Shown: piece after piece, positions 11,322 through 18,188 of the stretch
Layout: each line of letters begins with the position of its first letter
How positions within the stretch are numbered: the first letter of the stretch is position 1
IMG/VR virus record: IMGVR_UViG_3300045107_000494
Span: 1-20,267 of that record
Strand: one strand, 5' to 3'
Origin: a virus
DNA length: 20,267 nt
Notes under the pieces: model-generated
The model's input: only the letters and a program-made list of their open reading frames with translations
What the model was told of the DNA's origin: nothing
Databases searched by the model: none
Position numbers and translations under genes: made by a program

Positions 11322-13405
11322 CAGGTGTTTCCTCCATCTCCGTGCCCCGGATCTGCCGGGAACAGCGCGTCCGCGGCGCAGAGCAGCGCCCCGTCGGCGG
11401 TGACCAACTCGTCCCCCTCGTCCAGGAGGGCGCGCAGGGCGGCCACGAACTCCCTCGACGACACCTTCTGCCCGACGCGCGCCGCCAGCTCCAGCCGCGA
11501 CACCGGCCCGTAGCCTTCGAGCCGGGCCTCGACCAGGGCGCGCAGGGTCCGGACGGCGAGCGACTGCGTCCCGCCGAGGCGGGACGTCCACAGCGCGACC
11601 AGGTGGAGCGTCACGGCCTCCTGGGGCCGCCCGCGCGGGTCCGACACGCCCACCGCGGCCAGGCCAGCGGGGGTGACGGCGTCGGAGGCGTCGAGTCCGG
11701 CCCCACCGAACTCCGCCCAGCCCTGGTCGCGCAGGGCGTAGATGGCGCGGCGGGTGTTGCGGGACAGCGCGCCGCTGCCGGGCTCGACGGCGGTGGACAG
11801 CCCGGCCAGGCGCAGCGCGGTCCGGCGCCGGACCGGGGCGCCGCGCCACGCGGCGAGAACCATCAGGAGGCGCTGCGCCCCCGCGGGCAAGGCGAGGAAG
11901 GCCGAAGACGGCGGGGCGGGCACAGGAGCGCCGCGCTCCGTGCCGGGCGGCTCCGGCATGGGCGCCGCCCCAGGTTTCTCCTCGATGGCGGGGACCTCGG
12001 GGGTATCACCACGGTCGTCACCAGGCTCATCGCGGTACCGCTGCGATGGCGCGTTAGCGTCCGGAACCACGTTTGCCAGTACAGGGTCCGGGGCACCCTC
12101 CGCCGGATCGTCATCGAGGGCGGCCAGCGGTTCCAGCACGGCGAGCAGCTTGCCGACCCCCTTGTCCAGGCCCGCGGCCACGCCGGTCACCTCGCGGATC
12201 GCCGCCAGCGTCTCGGCCGAGATCACCTCGACCGGGTAGGGCACGACGAAGGGCCGCTCGATCACGCGCACCACGGTCCGGACCGCGGGCGGGACCGTGG
12301 CGGCCATGCCGGGCAGAGAAACCTGTGCCGGGACCCGCGCCGCAGCAGCGGGCCGGGGCTCGCCCTGCTGCTCCCTGGCCTCCTTCAGGGCCTGCTCCAG
12401 GGCGGCGATCCGGGCGTTGGCGCCCTCCAGCGTCGCGGCCTGCCCCTCGGCCTCGGCGGAGAGCGCGGCGAAGTGGCCCTGGAGCAGCGCCCGCAGCGAG
12501 TCGGACGTGGGCGGCGCCGCGGCGGCCGCGCCGAGCAGGCCGACCGGCGGCCGGTGGGTGAGCGTGTCGGGCACGGACACCACCGCGACCTCGCCTGCCC
12601 CGCCCAGTGCCGGGGCGAAGGCCGGCCCCTGCACGAAGAACTCGCCGCGGCGCATGGCCTTGAGGCGGGCGGCGTCTTCCCGCGACAACCCCAGGTCGTC
12701 CGCGGCCCGCTTGCGGCGGATGTCCATCGCGATGGTGCCGACGACCTTGTTGCGGAGGTTGGAGATCGCCCCCTTGTCGATCTGCTCGACGTTCTGGGTG
12801 GCGAAGACGGGCACCATGCCCCGCTTGCGGCCGATGGCGGGCAGGTTGAGCAGCGCGGACTTGGCGGGCGAGTCGCCGCTCTGGGGCGCGTACAGGTGGG
12901 CCTCGTCCACCACGACCAGCACGGGGTGCCACAGGGCGCGCGGGGTGGCCAGCAGCTCGCCGAGGAAGGCGGCGACCCAGAGCGGCCGGTCTTCGACCCG
13001 CATCCCGGACAGGTCGGCGATCAGCGAGACGCCGACCTCCATCACCCGCTGGCACAGCACGCCCGCGGTGGCCACCGACAGCGGCAGGTCGGACCCGTCG
13101 CCATGCATGGAGCGCGGCGCTCCAGTGCCGTCGCCCCCGGCGATCAGGTAGTCGAACCGCTCCCGGAGCGTCCAGAACTCGCCCTCGCTGTCGATCACGA
13201 CCTGGTGGACGCGGCCGTGCGTCTCCTCCAGGAGGAAGCGCAGCAGGTGGCTCTTGCCGCTGCCGGGGCCGCCGTAGACCAGGAACCCGGCCGCCTCGGC
13301 CTTGACCCACTCCAGGTCCACGGCGAGCGCGCCCGCGGGCGGGCCGGCCGCGAGCGAGAGCGGGGGCGGGCCGTCGCCCCCGTCGATCGGCATCTTCTGC
13401 TGCAT
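11321..13405 (-). CDS. HerA/DUF87-type ATPase with C-terminal winged-helix region
   Basis: A 694-residue protein from ATG 13405, with GGAGG ten bases upstream. Residues 45-52 (G-G-P-G-S-G-K-S) are Walker A, I-D-S-E-G-E-F-W-T-L-R at 71-81 resembles the HerA/DUF87 block after it, V-L-V-V-V-D-E-A-H at 162-170 is Walker B, and A-T-Q-N at 202-205 is the sensor motif. This places it with hexameric DNA translocases of the HerA-FtsK class. Residues about 310-350 are a coiled coil. The C-terminal part (about 540-690) is Leu/Ala-rich with repeated helix-turn-helix-like stretches (R-R-T-A-L-R-L-A-G-L-S, V-S-R-L-E-L-A-A-R-V-G). Two palindromic elements lie inside, giving G-T-G-A-P-R-S at 93-99 and a G-T-E-R-G-A-P-V-P near 510. 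It probably acts in phage DNA replication or DNA handling; the exact role is unknown. Confidence 0.8.
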   Translation of the reverse strand: MQQKMPIDGGDGPPPLSLAAGPPAGALAVDLEWVKAEAAGFLVYGGPGSGKSHLLRFLLEETHGRVHQVVIDSEGEFWTLRERFDYLIAGGDGTGAPRSMHGDGSDLPLSVATAGVLCQRVMEVGVSLIADLSGMRVEDRPLWVAAFLGELLATPRALWHPVLVVVDEAHLYAPQSGDSPAKSALLNLPAIGRKRGMVPVFATQNVEQIDKGAISNLRNKVVGTIAMDIRRKRAADDLGLSREDAARLKAMRRGEFFVQGPAFAPALGGAGEVAVVSVPDTLTHRPPVGLLGAAAAAPPTSDSLRALLQGHFAALSAEAEGQAATLEGANARIAALEQALKEAREQQGEPRPAAAARVPAQVSLPGMAATVPPAVRTVVRVIERPFVVPYPVEVISAETLAAIREVTGVAAGLDKGVGKLLAVLEPLAALDDDPAEGAPDPVLANVVPDANAPSQRYRDEPGDDRGDTPEVPAIEEKPGAAPMPEPPGTERGAPVPAPPSSAFLALPAGAQRLLMVLAAWRGAPVRRRTALRLAGLSTAVEPGSGALSRNTRRAIYALRDQGWAEFGGAGLDASDAVTPAGLAAVGVSDPRGRPQEAVTLHLVALWTSRLGGTQSLAVRTLRALVEARLEGYGPVSRLELAARVGQKVSSREFVAALRALLDEGDELVTADGALLCAADALFPADPGHGDGGNT
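11919..11944. repeat. palindromic element, copy A (family 1)
   Basis: A 26-bp element, GGCACAGGAGCG followed by CCGCGCTCCGTGCC on the plus strand, identical to 14850-14875. The arms pair over 11 bp with one bulged A and a 3-base loop. In the ATPase frame it encodes G-T-E-R-G-A-P-V-P within a Pro-rich linker. Confidence 0.75.
13105..13129. repeat. palindromic element, inverted copy C (family 1)
   Basis: Read on the minus strand it starts GGCACTGGAGCG and continues CCGCGCTCCATGC, matching the plus strand of copies A and B at all but about three positions. It is therefore inserted in the opposite direction. It encodes G-T-G-A-P-R-S-M-H in the ATPase N-terminal domain. Confidence 0.65.
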
Positions 13406-13753
13406 CAGGTCCAGTCCTCCGTCGTCTCCGTACCAACACTACAGACACTATCGAGCGGGCCGCGCCTCCGCGGGGAGGGGGACGGCGGGCCGCCGTGGAA
13501 CACACGACCAGCGGACCCTGCGTCGGTCAGGCTCTCCGCGGCCGGGGCGACGTGACGCCCGCCTGTCGGCCATAACATCCGGCCTCCCCTCCCTGAGCGC
13601 CACGTGCCCGGAGGGGAACTCCCCAGACCGCCCGAACGGGGGAGCGGGACGGAACGGGAGGGGCCGGCCCACCCGTGGGCGGGCAGCCCACCGCACACGA
13701 CGGCCACCCGCGAGAGCGGCCCACCGTCCACAAGCCCGCGGCGCCAGCGCGCG
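13406..13753. other. 348-base gap without a supported gene
   Basis: Open frames cross this stretch, but their translations are Gly/Pro/Arg-rich with no recognisable motif and no good start, as expected for GC-rich noncoding DNA. An AT-richer patch at 13427-13451 with CACTA twice (9-base period) is the most promoter-like part for the ATPase gene, though no -35/-10 pair is convincing. A small hairpin GGGGA/TCCCC lies near 13615-13626. The gap follows the large replication-type gene and could be a regulatory or origin region. Confidence 0.35.
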
Positions 13754-15625
13754 TCACGCACCGCCCTGGGCCTCCCCCGCCCCATCCGCTCCCCTCTGTG
13801 CCCACCCGCCGAGCAGCTTCAGCTCCATGCGCGACTTGACGACCGGGGCGGGCGGCGCGTAGGCGAGACGGCCGCCCTTCTCGGCCTTCAGCTCCGCGAT
13901 CACCTCCGAGCGCAGGGCGCCCCGCTGCTCGGGCGTGAGCGCGTCCAGGCGGCGGCGTGCCTCGGCCTTGCCGGCGGCCACCGGCGGCGCCGCGGCGGGG
14001 GCGAACGCCCGGCGGGCCGACGCCTCGCCCGGCGGCGGGTCATCGTCCGGCCGGCCCGGCGGCGGCGCTGTCGCTGGCGGCGACACCGGCTCGGGCGTCC
14101 GCTCGGGCTCCTGGTCGGTCACGCCCGGCGTGACTTCGGCGAACGCCTCGGCCGCCGCGGCGGCGTCGCGCAGCATCCGGACCATCTCGTCGGTGCGGCG
14201 CAGGTGAACCTCCTCCCGCTCCCACCACCGCTCGAAGGCCTCGGGGAACTCGCTGAAGTTCTCCCAGACGGTGCGGACGTAGCCGCCCATGTTGCCGACC
14301 GGGGGCTGCCCCGGCCGGTTGCGCCACCGGGCGTAGAAGGCGAGCTGGAGCCCGACGGCGGCGAAGTCCAGCCCCTTCGCCCTGCACTCGGCGCGGATCT
14401 GCTCGCGGAGCGGGAACGACGCCCCGACGGCCTTCAGGGCCTGCTGCGCGCGGCGGTCGCCCCGGTCCCCCCGGCCGGCCGCGGCTTCCCTCGCGTGTGC
14501 GGGGGCCTGTGCGCGTTGTTCTGTAGTACGAGACGCATTTTTGCGGGTAGGAACCAGTCTGGCGGGGGGACCGTCGGCGGGCACCGCCGCGCGCTCCCCC
14601 GCCCCCTTTTCCGTAGACTCAACACTACAAGAAGCGGAAGCGGACGGGTCAGACGGGGCGCTGCCCGCCTCCGGCTGTCGTGTTCGGGTTAGGGATGGAT
14701 CGGGGGAAGAAGAGGACCCGGCCGGGGTGCGCGGCGAGACCCCCCCGGCGCCCGGAGCGTGGGAGGGCAGGGGGGTCTTCCCTTTGGCGAGGAGCTGCTC
14801 GACCGACGCATCCGCCCAGGTCGCGGGGTCGTCGGGGTCATAGGCGCGCGGCACAGGAGCGCCGCGCTCCGTGCCCGGCGCGGGACGATCCTCGGCGTCA
14901 ATCACTTGATTGGCTTGCGCGGCCGCGTCAGCCTCGGCGGTCACCGCGGAGATTTTGGCGGCCTCGTCCGCGGGCGTCGGCACCGGCTCCAGGTCGCCGC
15001 GGAGCAGCGGTCGGAGCGCGTCGGCCACGTCGCCCCTCACGAGCGCGAGGAGGCCCGACAGGTCGTAGCAGTTGGTCGGGCCGTACCCCTTGGGCTCGGG
15101 GTAGTCGTGCGGGCCGGGGCCGTCGGCCAGCTCCTTGGGGTCGGTGATGACGCGGACCAGGCGGAGCGCCTTCGCCTCGCGCAGCGCGCGGTCCACCGTG
15201 GCGAGGTTGACCGGGTCCGCGCCCTCGGGGGTCATGTCGTCGGCGAGGCACTTGCGCGACGCCCAGACGCGGTTGCCGCGCCAGCCGACGTGGCTCATCA
15301 GCGCCCGGACCAGATCGATGATGCCCTGACGGAAGCGGGTCAGCTTGCGGGGCAGGAACTCGGTCAGGGCGCCGGTGACGTAGCGCACGACGTGGATGCG
15401 CTCGCCGGGGACCCGGCGGCGGAGCAGGTCGCGCCGGCGCGTGCGGCTGTAGCCGCCGCCGACGCCCGCGGCCGCGTAGGCGCGGGCCTGGGCGTGCTTG
15501 CGGAAGCGCTGCGCGCGATCCGGATCGGCGGGCTTTCGGGCCGCGGGGTCGTCCGGGAACAGGTTGTCGGAAGGGGTCGGGCCGGCGGCGGCAGTGCCGG
15601 CGGCGGGGGCGGGCGTCATGTCCAT
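13754..15625 (-). CDS. probable replication initiator-like protein with N-terminal winged-helix domain
   Basis: A 623-residue protein from ATG 15625; an ATG four codons shorter is close by, and neither has a strong ribosome-binding site. Residues 40-210 contain a helical, basic domain (R-K-L-T-R-F-R-Q-G-I-I-D-L-V-R-A-L-M) and a helix-turn-helix-like W-A-S-R-K-C-L-A-D-D-M-T-P, then V-N-L-A-T-V-D-R-A-L-R-E-A-K-A-L-R-L-V-R-V-I, typical of winged-helix replication initiators in which a second helix sets DNA contact and the strand follows. A long disordered Ala/Pro/Ser linker spans about 220-390. A second helical domain follows (L-R-E-Q-I-R-A-E-C-R-A-K-G-L-D-F; M-G-G-Y-V-R-T-V-W-E-N-F). Palindromic inserts of two families occur inside it. 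It heads its own operon after a terminator at 15742-15771. The role is inferred by pattern and place; no catalytic motif is seen. Confidence 0.55.
   Translation of the reverse strand: MDMTPAPAAGTAAAGPTPSDNLFPDDPAARKPADPDRAQRFRKHAQARAYAAAGVGGGYSRTRRRDLLRRRVPGERIHVVRYVTGALTEFLPRKLTRFRQGIIDLVRALMSHVGWRGNRVWASRKCLADDMTPEGADPVNLATVDRALREAKALRLVRVITDPKELADGPGPHDYPEPKGYGPTNCYDLSGLLALVRGDVADALRPLLRGDLEPVPTPADEAAKISAVTAEADAAAQANQVIDAEDRPAPGTERGAPVPRAYDPDDPATWADASVEQLLAKGKTPLPSHAPGAGGVSPRTPAGSSSSPDPSLTRTRQPEAGSAPSDPSASASCSVESTEKGAGERAAVPADGPPARLVPTRKNASRTTEQRAQAPAHAREAAAGRGDRGDRRAQQALKAVGASFPLREQIRAECRAKGLDFAAVGLQLAFYARWRNRPGQPPVGNMGGYVRTVWENFSEFPEAFERWWEREEVHLRRTDEMVRMLRDAAAAAEAFAEVTPGVTDQEPERTPEPVSPPATAPPPGRPDDDPPPGEASARRAFAPAAAPPVAAGKAEARRRLDALTPEQRGALRSEVIAELKAEKGGRLAYAPPAPVVKSRMELKLLGGWAQRGADGAGEAQGGA
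14116..14138. repeat. palindromic element copy 1 (family 2)
   Basis: A 23-base sequence centred on the inverted repeat GTCACGCC-C-GGCGTGAC, identical to 16892-16914. It encodes E-V-T-P-G-V-T in the minus-strand frame. Confidence 0.7.
14850..14875. repeat. palindromic element, copy B (family 1)
   Basis: Identical over 26 bases to 11919-11944, in a different gene. It encodes the same peptide G-T-E-R-G-A-P-V-P in the linker of the initiator-like protein. Confidence 0.75.
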
Positions 15626-15741
15626 TCTGTCAGGTCGGCCTTGGTCTATCCGCGCGGGCCACGAAGGGCTCCGCGCCGGGCGAAACTCTCGAAAGAGCTG
15701 CTTGTACTAATTGCGATCTTCGCCAATCGGCGTATAAACGC

Positions 15742-15771
15742 AGCAGGGGAGGCGTCGTGGCCTCCCCTGCT
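15742..15771 (-). terminator. intrinsic terminator of the 15777-18116 operon
   Basis: AGCAGGGGAGGC and GCCTCCCCTGCT form a 12-bp stem with a 6-base loop. On the minus strand it is followed by GCGTTTATACG, a U-containing tail, six bases after the stop of the gene at 15777. The AT-richer bases from about 15700 to 15740 just beyond may hold the promoter of the next gene, but no clear hexamer pair is visible. Confidence 0.7.
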
Positions 15772-15776
15772 CGGGC

Positions 15777-16166
15777 TCAACGGGAGCGGGCAACGGCAGT
15801 GCCGATGCGGGCAGCCGCGCCGGGCCGCCGTCTCTGCTGCGGCTCGGGCGGCGGCAGCCAGGTCTGGAGCAGGTGCTCCACCGAGGCCCACAGGTCGGCC
15901 GCGGCCGGCCCCAGTTCGATCTCGTCGGCCTCAAGGCGGCGCCGCACGTGCGTGTAGAGGCGCACGAGCCAGCAGTGGAAGTCGAGCTCGCTGGTGCGGG
16001 CGTCATCGAGGAGGCGCTGCCCGTCCGCGTACAGCCGCTCGCCGTCCGGGGTACCGGGCGGGCGGCGGCCTCCCCGCGGGCCGGCCCTGTCCTGGAGTGC
16101 CAGGATGTCGAACACCAGCGCGCGGCAGGGCGGGGCCAGGTCGTCATTCCGGGCAGTCCTGGCCAT
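15777..16166 (-). CDS. small hypothetical early protein
   Basis: A 129-residue, largely helical protein from ATG 16166, with GGAGG six bases upstream and a 23-base overlap with the preceding gene. The core runs C-R-A-L-V-F-D-I-L-A-L-Q-D, then L-Y-A-D-G-Q-R-L-L-D-D-A-R-T-S-E-L-D-F-H, L-V-R-L-Y-T-H-V and L-W-A-S-V-E-H-L-L-Q-T-W, a compact four-helix pattern. The C-terminal 25 residues are basic (P-E-P-Q-Q-R-R-R-P-G) and probably disordered, perhaps binding nucleic acid. No family recognised. It is the last gene of its operon. Confidence 0.55.
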   Translation of the reverse strand: MARTARNDDLAPPCRALVFDILALQDRAGPRGGRRPPGTPDGERLYADGQRLLDDARTSELDFHCWLVRLYTHVRRRLEADEIELGPAAADLWASVEHLLQTWLPPPEPQQRRRPGAAARIGTAVARSR

Positions 16167-16506
16167 GCTCCACCTCCGGCGCCTCCGGCGGGTTGGAGAC
16201 CGCCTCGCGCAGCATCTCCTCCCACTCGCCGGGGTCGAGGCCCTGGGCCACGGCGAGCGAACGCAGCGTCTCGTCCGCGTCCAGTGCGTCCAGAAAGGCC
16301 CGGACGTTGGCGAGCCTCTCCGCCGGGACGTTGCCGCCCTGGACCAGCGCCTGGAACGCGGGGTTGGGGTAGCTGACCGGCTCCGCCAGCACCCGGCGCC
16401 CCTTCGTGTCGGTGACGGGGACGCTGACGGTCAGCGCCCCCGCCTCGACGATCTCGGCCATCGCCCGCGCCCGGATCTGGTTGGCGCGCGTGACGACGAT
16501 GTTCAT
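16144..16506 (-). CDS. small hypothetical protein
   Basis: A 120-residue protein from ATG 16506, with a GAGGGGG upstream. A 63-base N-terminal extension in the same frame lies in a hairpin and lacks a good start. The first part is M-N-I-V-V-T-R-A-N-Q-I-R-A-R-A-M-A-E-I, followed by a beta strand pair (L-T-V-S-V-P-V-T-D, G-R-R-V-L-A-E-P-V), then helices including A-N-V-R-A-F-L-D-A-L-D-A-D-E-T-L. Acidic at the C-terminus. No family recognised; it belongs to the cluster of small early genes with a strong ribosome-binding site each. Confidence 0.55.
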   Translation of the reverse strand: MNIVVTRANQIRARAMAEIVEAGALTVSVPVTDTKGRRVLAEPVSYPNPAFQALVQGGNVPAERLANVRAFLDALDADETLRSLAVAQGLDPGEWEEMLREAVSNPPEAPEVEHGQDCPE

Positions 16507-16538
16507 TCGATCCCGTACCCCCTCGGTCCGCCGAAATC

Positions 16539-16567
16539 GGGGCGTAAGGCAAACGCCTTTTTGCCCC
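16539..16567 (-). terminator. nested hairpin between two early genes
   Basis: GGGGC (16539-16543) pairs with GCCCC (16563-16567), enclosing AAGGC/GCCTT with an AAAC loop. The run of T's (16558-16562) is on the plus strand, so it is not a standard terminator for the minus-strand genes. It sits in the leader of the gene starting at 16506 and may affect its translation. Confidence 0.35.
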
Positions 16568-16611
16568 ACACAGAGCGTACCAGAGGTTTTGAGGCCGTCG
16601 AAACATTTTGT

Positions 16612-16998
16612 TTAGCCGGCCTCCCTCGACCGCTCGTCCAGCCGCTCTTCCCCGCCCCTGCCGCCCTCGCCGCCCTCGCCGAGGAGCGTATCTGCTACCT
16701 CGGCGGCGGCGTCGCATTCGTCGGCGAGCACGCCCCACACCTCGGCGGTGACGCGGGCGCCCTCGGCCCGTCGGCGCCCCTCGCGCGCCCGGCACACGGA
16801 CGCGATCTCGCGCAGCAGCGGCGACGGGGATTCCGTCTCGCCGTGGACGGCGAAGTCCAGCGCGGCCCGGACCAGGCCCGCCGCGGCGTCCCGGTCACGC
16901 CCGGCGTGACTTCGATCCGGAGCGTGGCCGGATGCCCCTGCCGCAAGTCCGGTGCCGCGAGAGAGGCCAGTGTCTGCTTGATGCGTGTCGGGTTCCAC
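16612..16998 (-). CDS. small hypothetical protein, possibly frameshifted
   Basis: A 128-residue frame from GTG 16998, with GGGAG five bases upstream. The part from about residue 40 onward (A-A-G-L-V-R-A-A-L-D-F-A-V-H-G, then P-L-L-R-E-I-A-S-V-C-R-A, V-T-A-E-V-W-G-V-L-A-D-E-C-D) has coding-like third positions. The first 36 codons have fewer G/C third bases, while a different frame over the same bases reads P-W-N-P-T-R-I-K-Q-T-L-A-S-L-A-A-P-D-L and then E-V-T-P-G-V-T with normal codon use. A one-base loss beside the family-2 palindrome (16892-16914) would join these into one longer protein. It may thus be a frameshift, a sequencing error or two true frames. Alternative start: ATG 17016. Function unknown. 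Confidence 0.45.
   Translation of the reverse strand: MEPDTHQADTGLSRGTGLAAGASGHAPDRSHAGRDRDAAAGLVRAALDFAVHGETESPSPLLREIASVCRAREGRRRAEGARVTAEVWGVLADECDAAAEVADTLLGEGGEGGRGGEERLDERSREAG
16892..16914. repeat. palindromic element copy 2 (family 2)
   Basis: Identical over 23 bases to 14116-14138, centred on GTCACGCC-C-GGCGTGAC. In one minus-strand frame it gives the same peptide E-V-T-P-G-V-T, marking the frame that was probably original. Confidence 0.7.
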
Positions 16999-17022
16999 GG
17001 TATCTCCCGGTGACATGCCGGA

Positions 17023-17051
17023 GGCCGGCACGCCCACATGGCGTGCCGGCC
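17023..17051. other. 12-bp hairpin between early genes, ATG in its loop
   Basis: GGCCGGCACGCC and GGCGTGCCGGCC pair perfectly over 12 bases around a 5-base loop. On the minus strand the loop is ATGTG and holds a start-like ATG preceded by a GGGGGG tract. There is no U-tract, so it is a processing or regulatory structure or another palindromic element rather than a plain terminator. Confidence 0.5.
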
Positions 17052-17075
17052 CCCCTTCGACGAACGCCGCGGCCG

Positions 17076-17414
17076 TCAGGGCCGCCTCCTGCGGTCGCTG
17101 GCGCGGAGGGCACGCAATCGCACCTCGCGGTCGCTGGCGAAGCCGCGGCGCCGGTGCCAGAGCAGGTTGTCCGCTGCGAAGTCGGCGAGCGGCTGGCCGG
17201 CCGGGAGGGAGAGCGGCGCCATGTCCTCGCCGGTCAGCTCGCCGCCCACGTCGAACCAGGTCAGCGGGACGCGCAGGGCGCGACGGGCGGGCGCGGGTGT
17301 TGGCGCGGGCGGGACGGGCGGGACGCTGTTGCGCCCCACCACGAACCGGACCAGCAGGCCGCCGCGGCGGCGGACCACGACGCGCCGGAGCAGGCGAGGG
17401 TCGAACGGCTTCAC
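17076..17414 (-). CDS. small basic hypothetical protein
   Basis: A 112-residue protein from GTG 17414; the GTG overlaps the stop of the preceding gene (GTGA) and GGGAGG lies six bases upstream, so translation is coupled. It is strongly basic at both ends (V-K-P-F-D-P-R-L-L-R-R-V-V-V-R-R-R-G; E-V-R-L-R-A-L-R-A-S-D-R-R-R-R-P). The middle has P-V-P-P-A-P-T-P, then L-T-W-F-D-V-G-G-E-L, and L-P-A-G-Q-P-L-A-D-F-A. Probably nucleic-acid binding. No family recognised. Confidence 0.6.
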   Translation of the reverse strand: MKPFDPRLLRRVVVRRRGGLLVRFVVGRNSVPPVPPAPTPAPARRALRVPLTWFDVGGELTGEDMAPLSLPAGQPLADFAADNLLWHRRRGFASDREVRLRALRASDRRRRP

Positions 17415-17848
17415 GGCCGGCCTCCCTTCCGCGCGTGGGCGGCCAGGCGCAGCCCTTCCACGGCGTGGGCGATCTCGTGCCGCGCGGCCTCGGGCGCCCG
17501 CTCCGCACGTCCCGTCGCCTGCAACTCCTCCAGGAGGGCCAGGTGACGCTTGGCGCCCTCCTCCAGGTGCAGGACGGCGGCCAGGAGGCCGTCGTACGCG
17601 ACGAAGCGCTGGGCGTCCGCCGCGGCCCGGCGCGCGGCCTCCGGATCGACCGCGCCCTCGGCGAACGGGCTCGGCCCGAACAGGGCGACCAGCCTGCCCT
17701 CCTCGCCGCGGCGGAGGCCCTCCGCCTCGTAGACGGCGACGTGCTCGCTGATGGCGAGGAAGGCCGGGGTGAGGACGTAGTAGCCGACACGCAAGTCGCG
17801 GGCGGGCCAAGTGGGTTCAGAGGCGTTCTCAGGTGTGTTCTCAGACAC
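17411..17848 (-). CDS. small helical hypothetical protein
   Basis: A 145-residue protein from GTG 17848, with GGGGAGG six bases upstream, and an 8-base overlap with the preceding gene. The N-terminal part has R-D-L-R-V-G-Y-Y-V-L-T-P-A-F-L-A-I-S-E-H-V, then acidic/Ala-rich helices (D-P-E-A-A-R-R-A-A-A-D-A, L-L-A-A-V-L-H-L-E-E-G-A-K-R-H-L-A-L-L-E-E-L) and H-E-I-A-H at about 124-128. H-E-I-A-H fits the H-E-x-x-H zinc-protease pattern, but here it lies in a plain amphipathic helix near the end without a clear third ligand, so no protease call is made. Early-operon gene of unknown role. Confidence 0.6.
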   Translation of the reverse strand: MSENTPENASEPTWPARDLRVGYYVLTPAFLAISEHVAVYEAEGLRRGEEGRLVALFGPSPFAEGAVDPEAARRAAADAQRFVAYDGLLAAVLHLEEGAKRHLALLEELQATGRAERAPEAARHEIAHAVEGLRLAAHARKGGRP

Positions 17849-18116
17849 GGGGCGCCTCCCCCCCGGCCGGCTCCCCCGGCTCGACCTCGCGGATGGTCAG
17901 GTGGCACTTGGCGCAGCAGTGGAAGCGCACGTAGCCCCGGCCGCCGACGTGCAGCGGCTCGACGTAGCTGACGGCGTGCGCGCAGGACGGGCAGCAGGGG
18001 ACCCGCCGGAAGCGGGCGAAGGCCAGCACGGCGTCCTGGGCCGTGGAGAGGCCCGCGCGGGCGGCCGCGGGCGGGTGTCCGATTGACCCGGACGGAGGGC
18101 GAGTGGTAGACTGCAT
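17841..18116 (-). CDS. zinc-ribbon early protein
   Basis: A 91-residue protein from ATG 18116; longer in-frame starts reach into the hairpin upstream and are less likely, though the ribosome-binding site (AAAGG, 13 bases away) is weak. The N-terminus is basic and Ala/Pro-rich. The C-terminal half has P-C-C-P-S-C-A-H-A-V, a strand pair, then F-H-C-C-A-K-C-H-L-T-I, two C-x-x-C knuckles of a zinc ribbon. Short zinc-ribbon proteins in early regions often bind DNA, RNA or host polymerase. It overlaps the next gene by eight bases. Confidence 0.6.
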   Translation of the reverse strand: MQSTTRPPSGSIGHPPAAARAGLSTAQDAVLAFARFRRVPCCPSCAHAVSYVEPLHVGGRGYVRFHCCAKCHLTIREVEPGEPAGGEAPRV

Positions 18117-18188
18117 CGGTTTGTTTGGCCTTTCTGAGCGCGTGGGGTTCGCTGTCCACGGCGCGCTCGGGAGGGTTGGTTTGGTTAC

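Noticed and set aside
10975-11337. Alternative minus-strand gene overlapping the Cys-rich protein
   Set aside because: Its start lies inside the ribosome-binding site of the better frame and its translation is Arg-rich with no metal-site pattern.
11309-13555. Long plus-strand open frame opposite the HerA-type ATPase
   Set aside because: The minus strand has Walker motifs in order; this frame has none.
13405-13785. Minus-strand open frame in the 13406-13753 gap
   Set aside because: Gly/Arg/Pro-rich, overlaps the end of the previous gene and has no motif; treated as noncoding.
13434-14636. Shared 10-mer TGTAGTGTTG (minus strand) at about 13434 and 14627
   Set aside because: A single 10-base match in 20 kb with unrelated flanks and no palindrome is within chance.
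17465-17480. H-E-I-A-H in the 145-residue early protein as a protease motif
   Set aside because: It lies in a plain helix near the C-terminus with no distant ligand pattern, unlike the MuF fusion.
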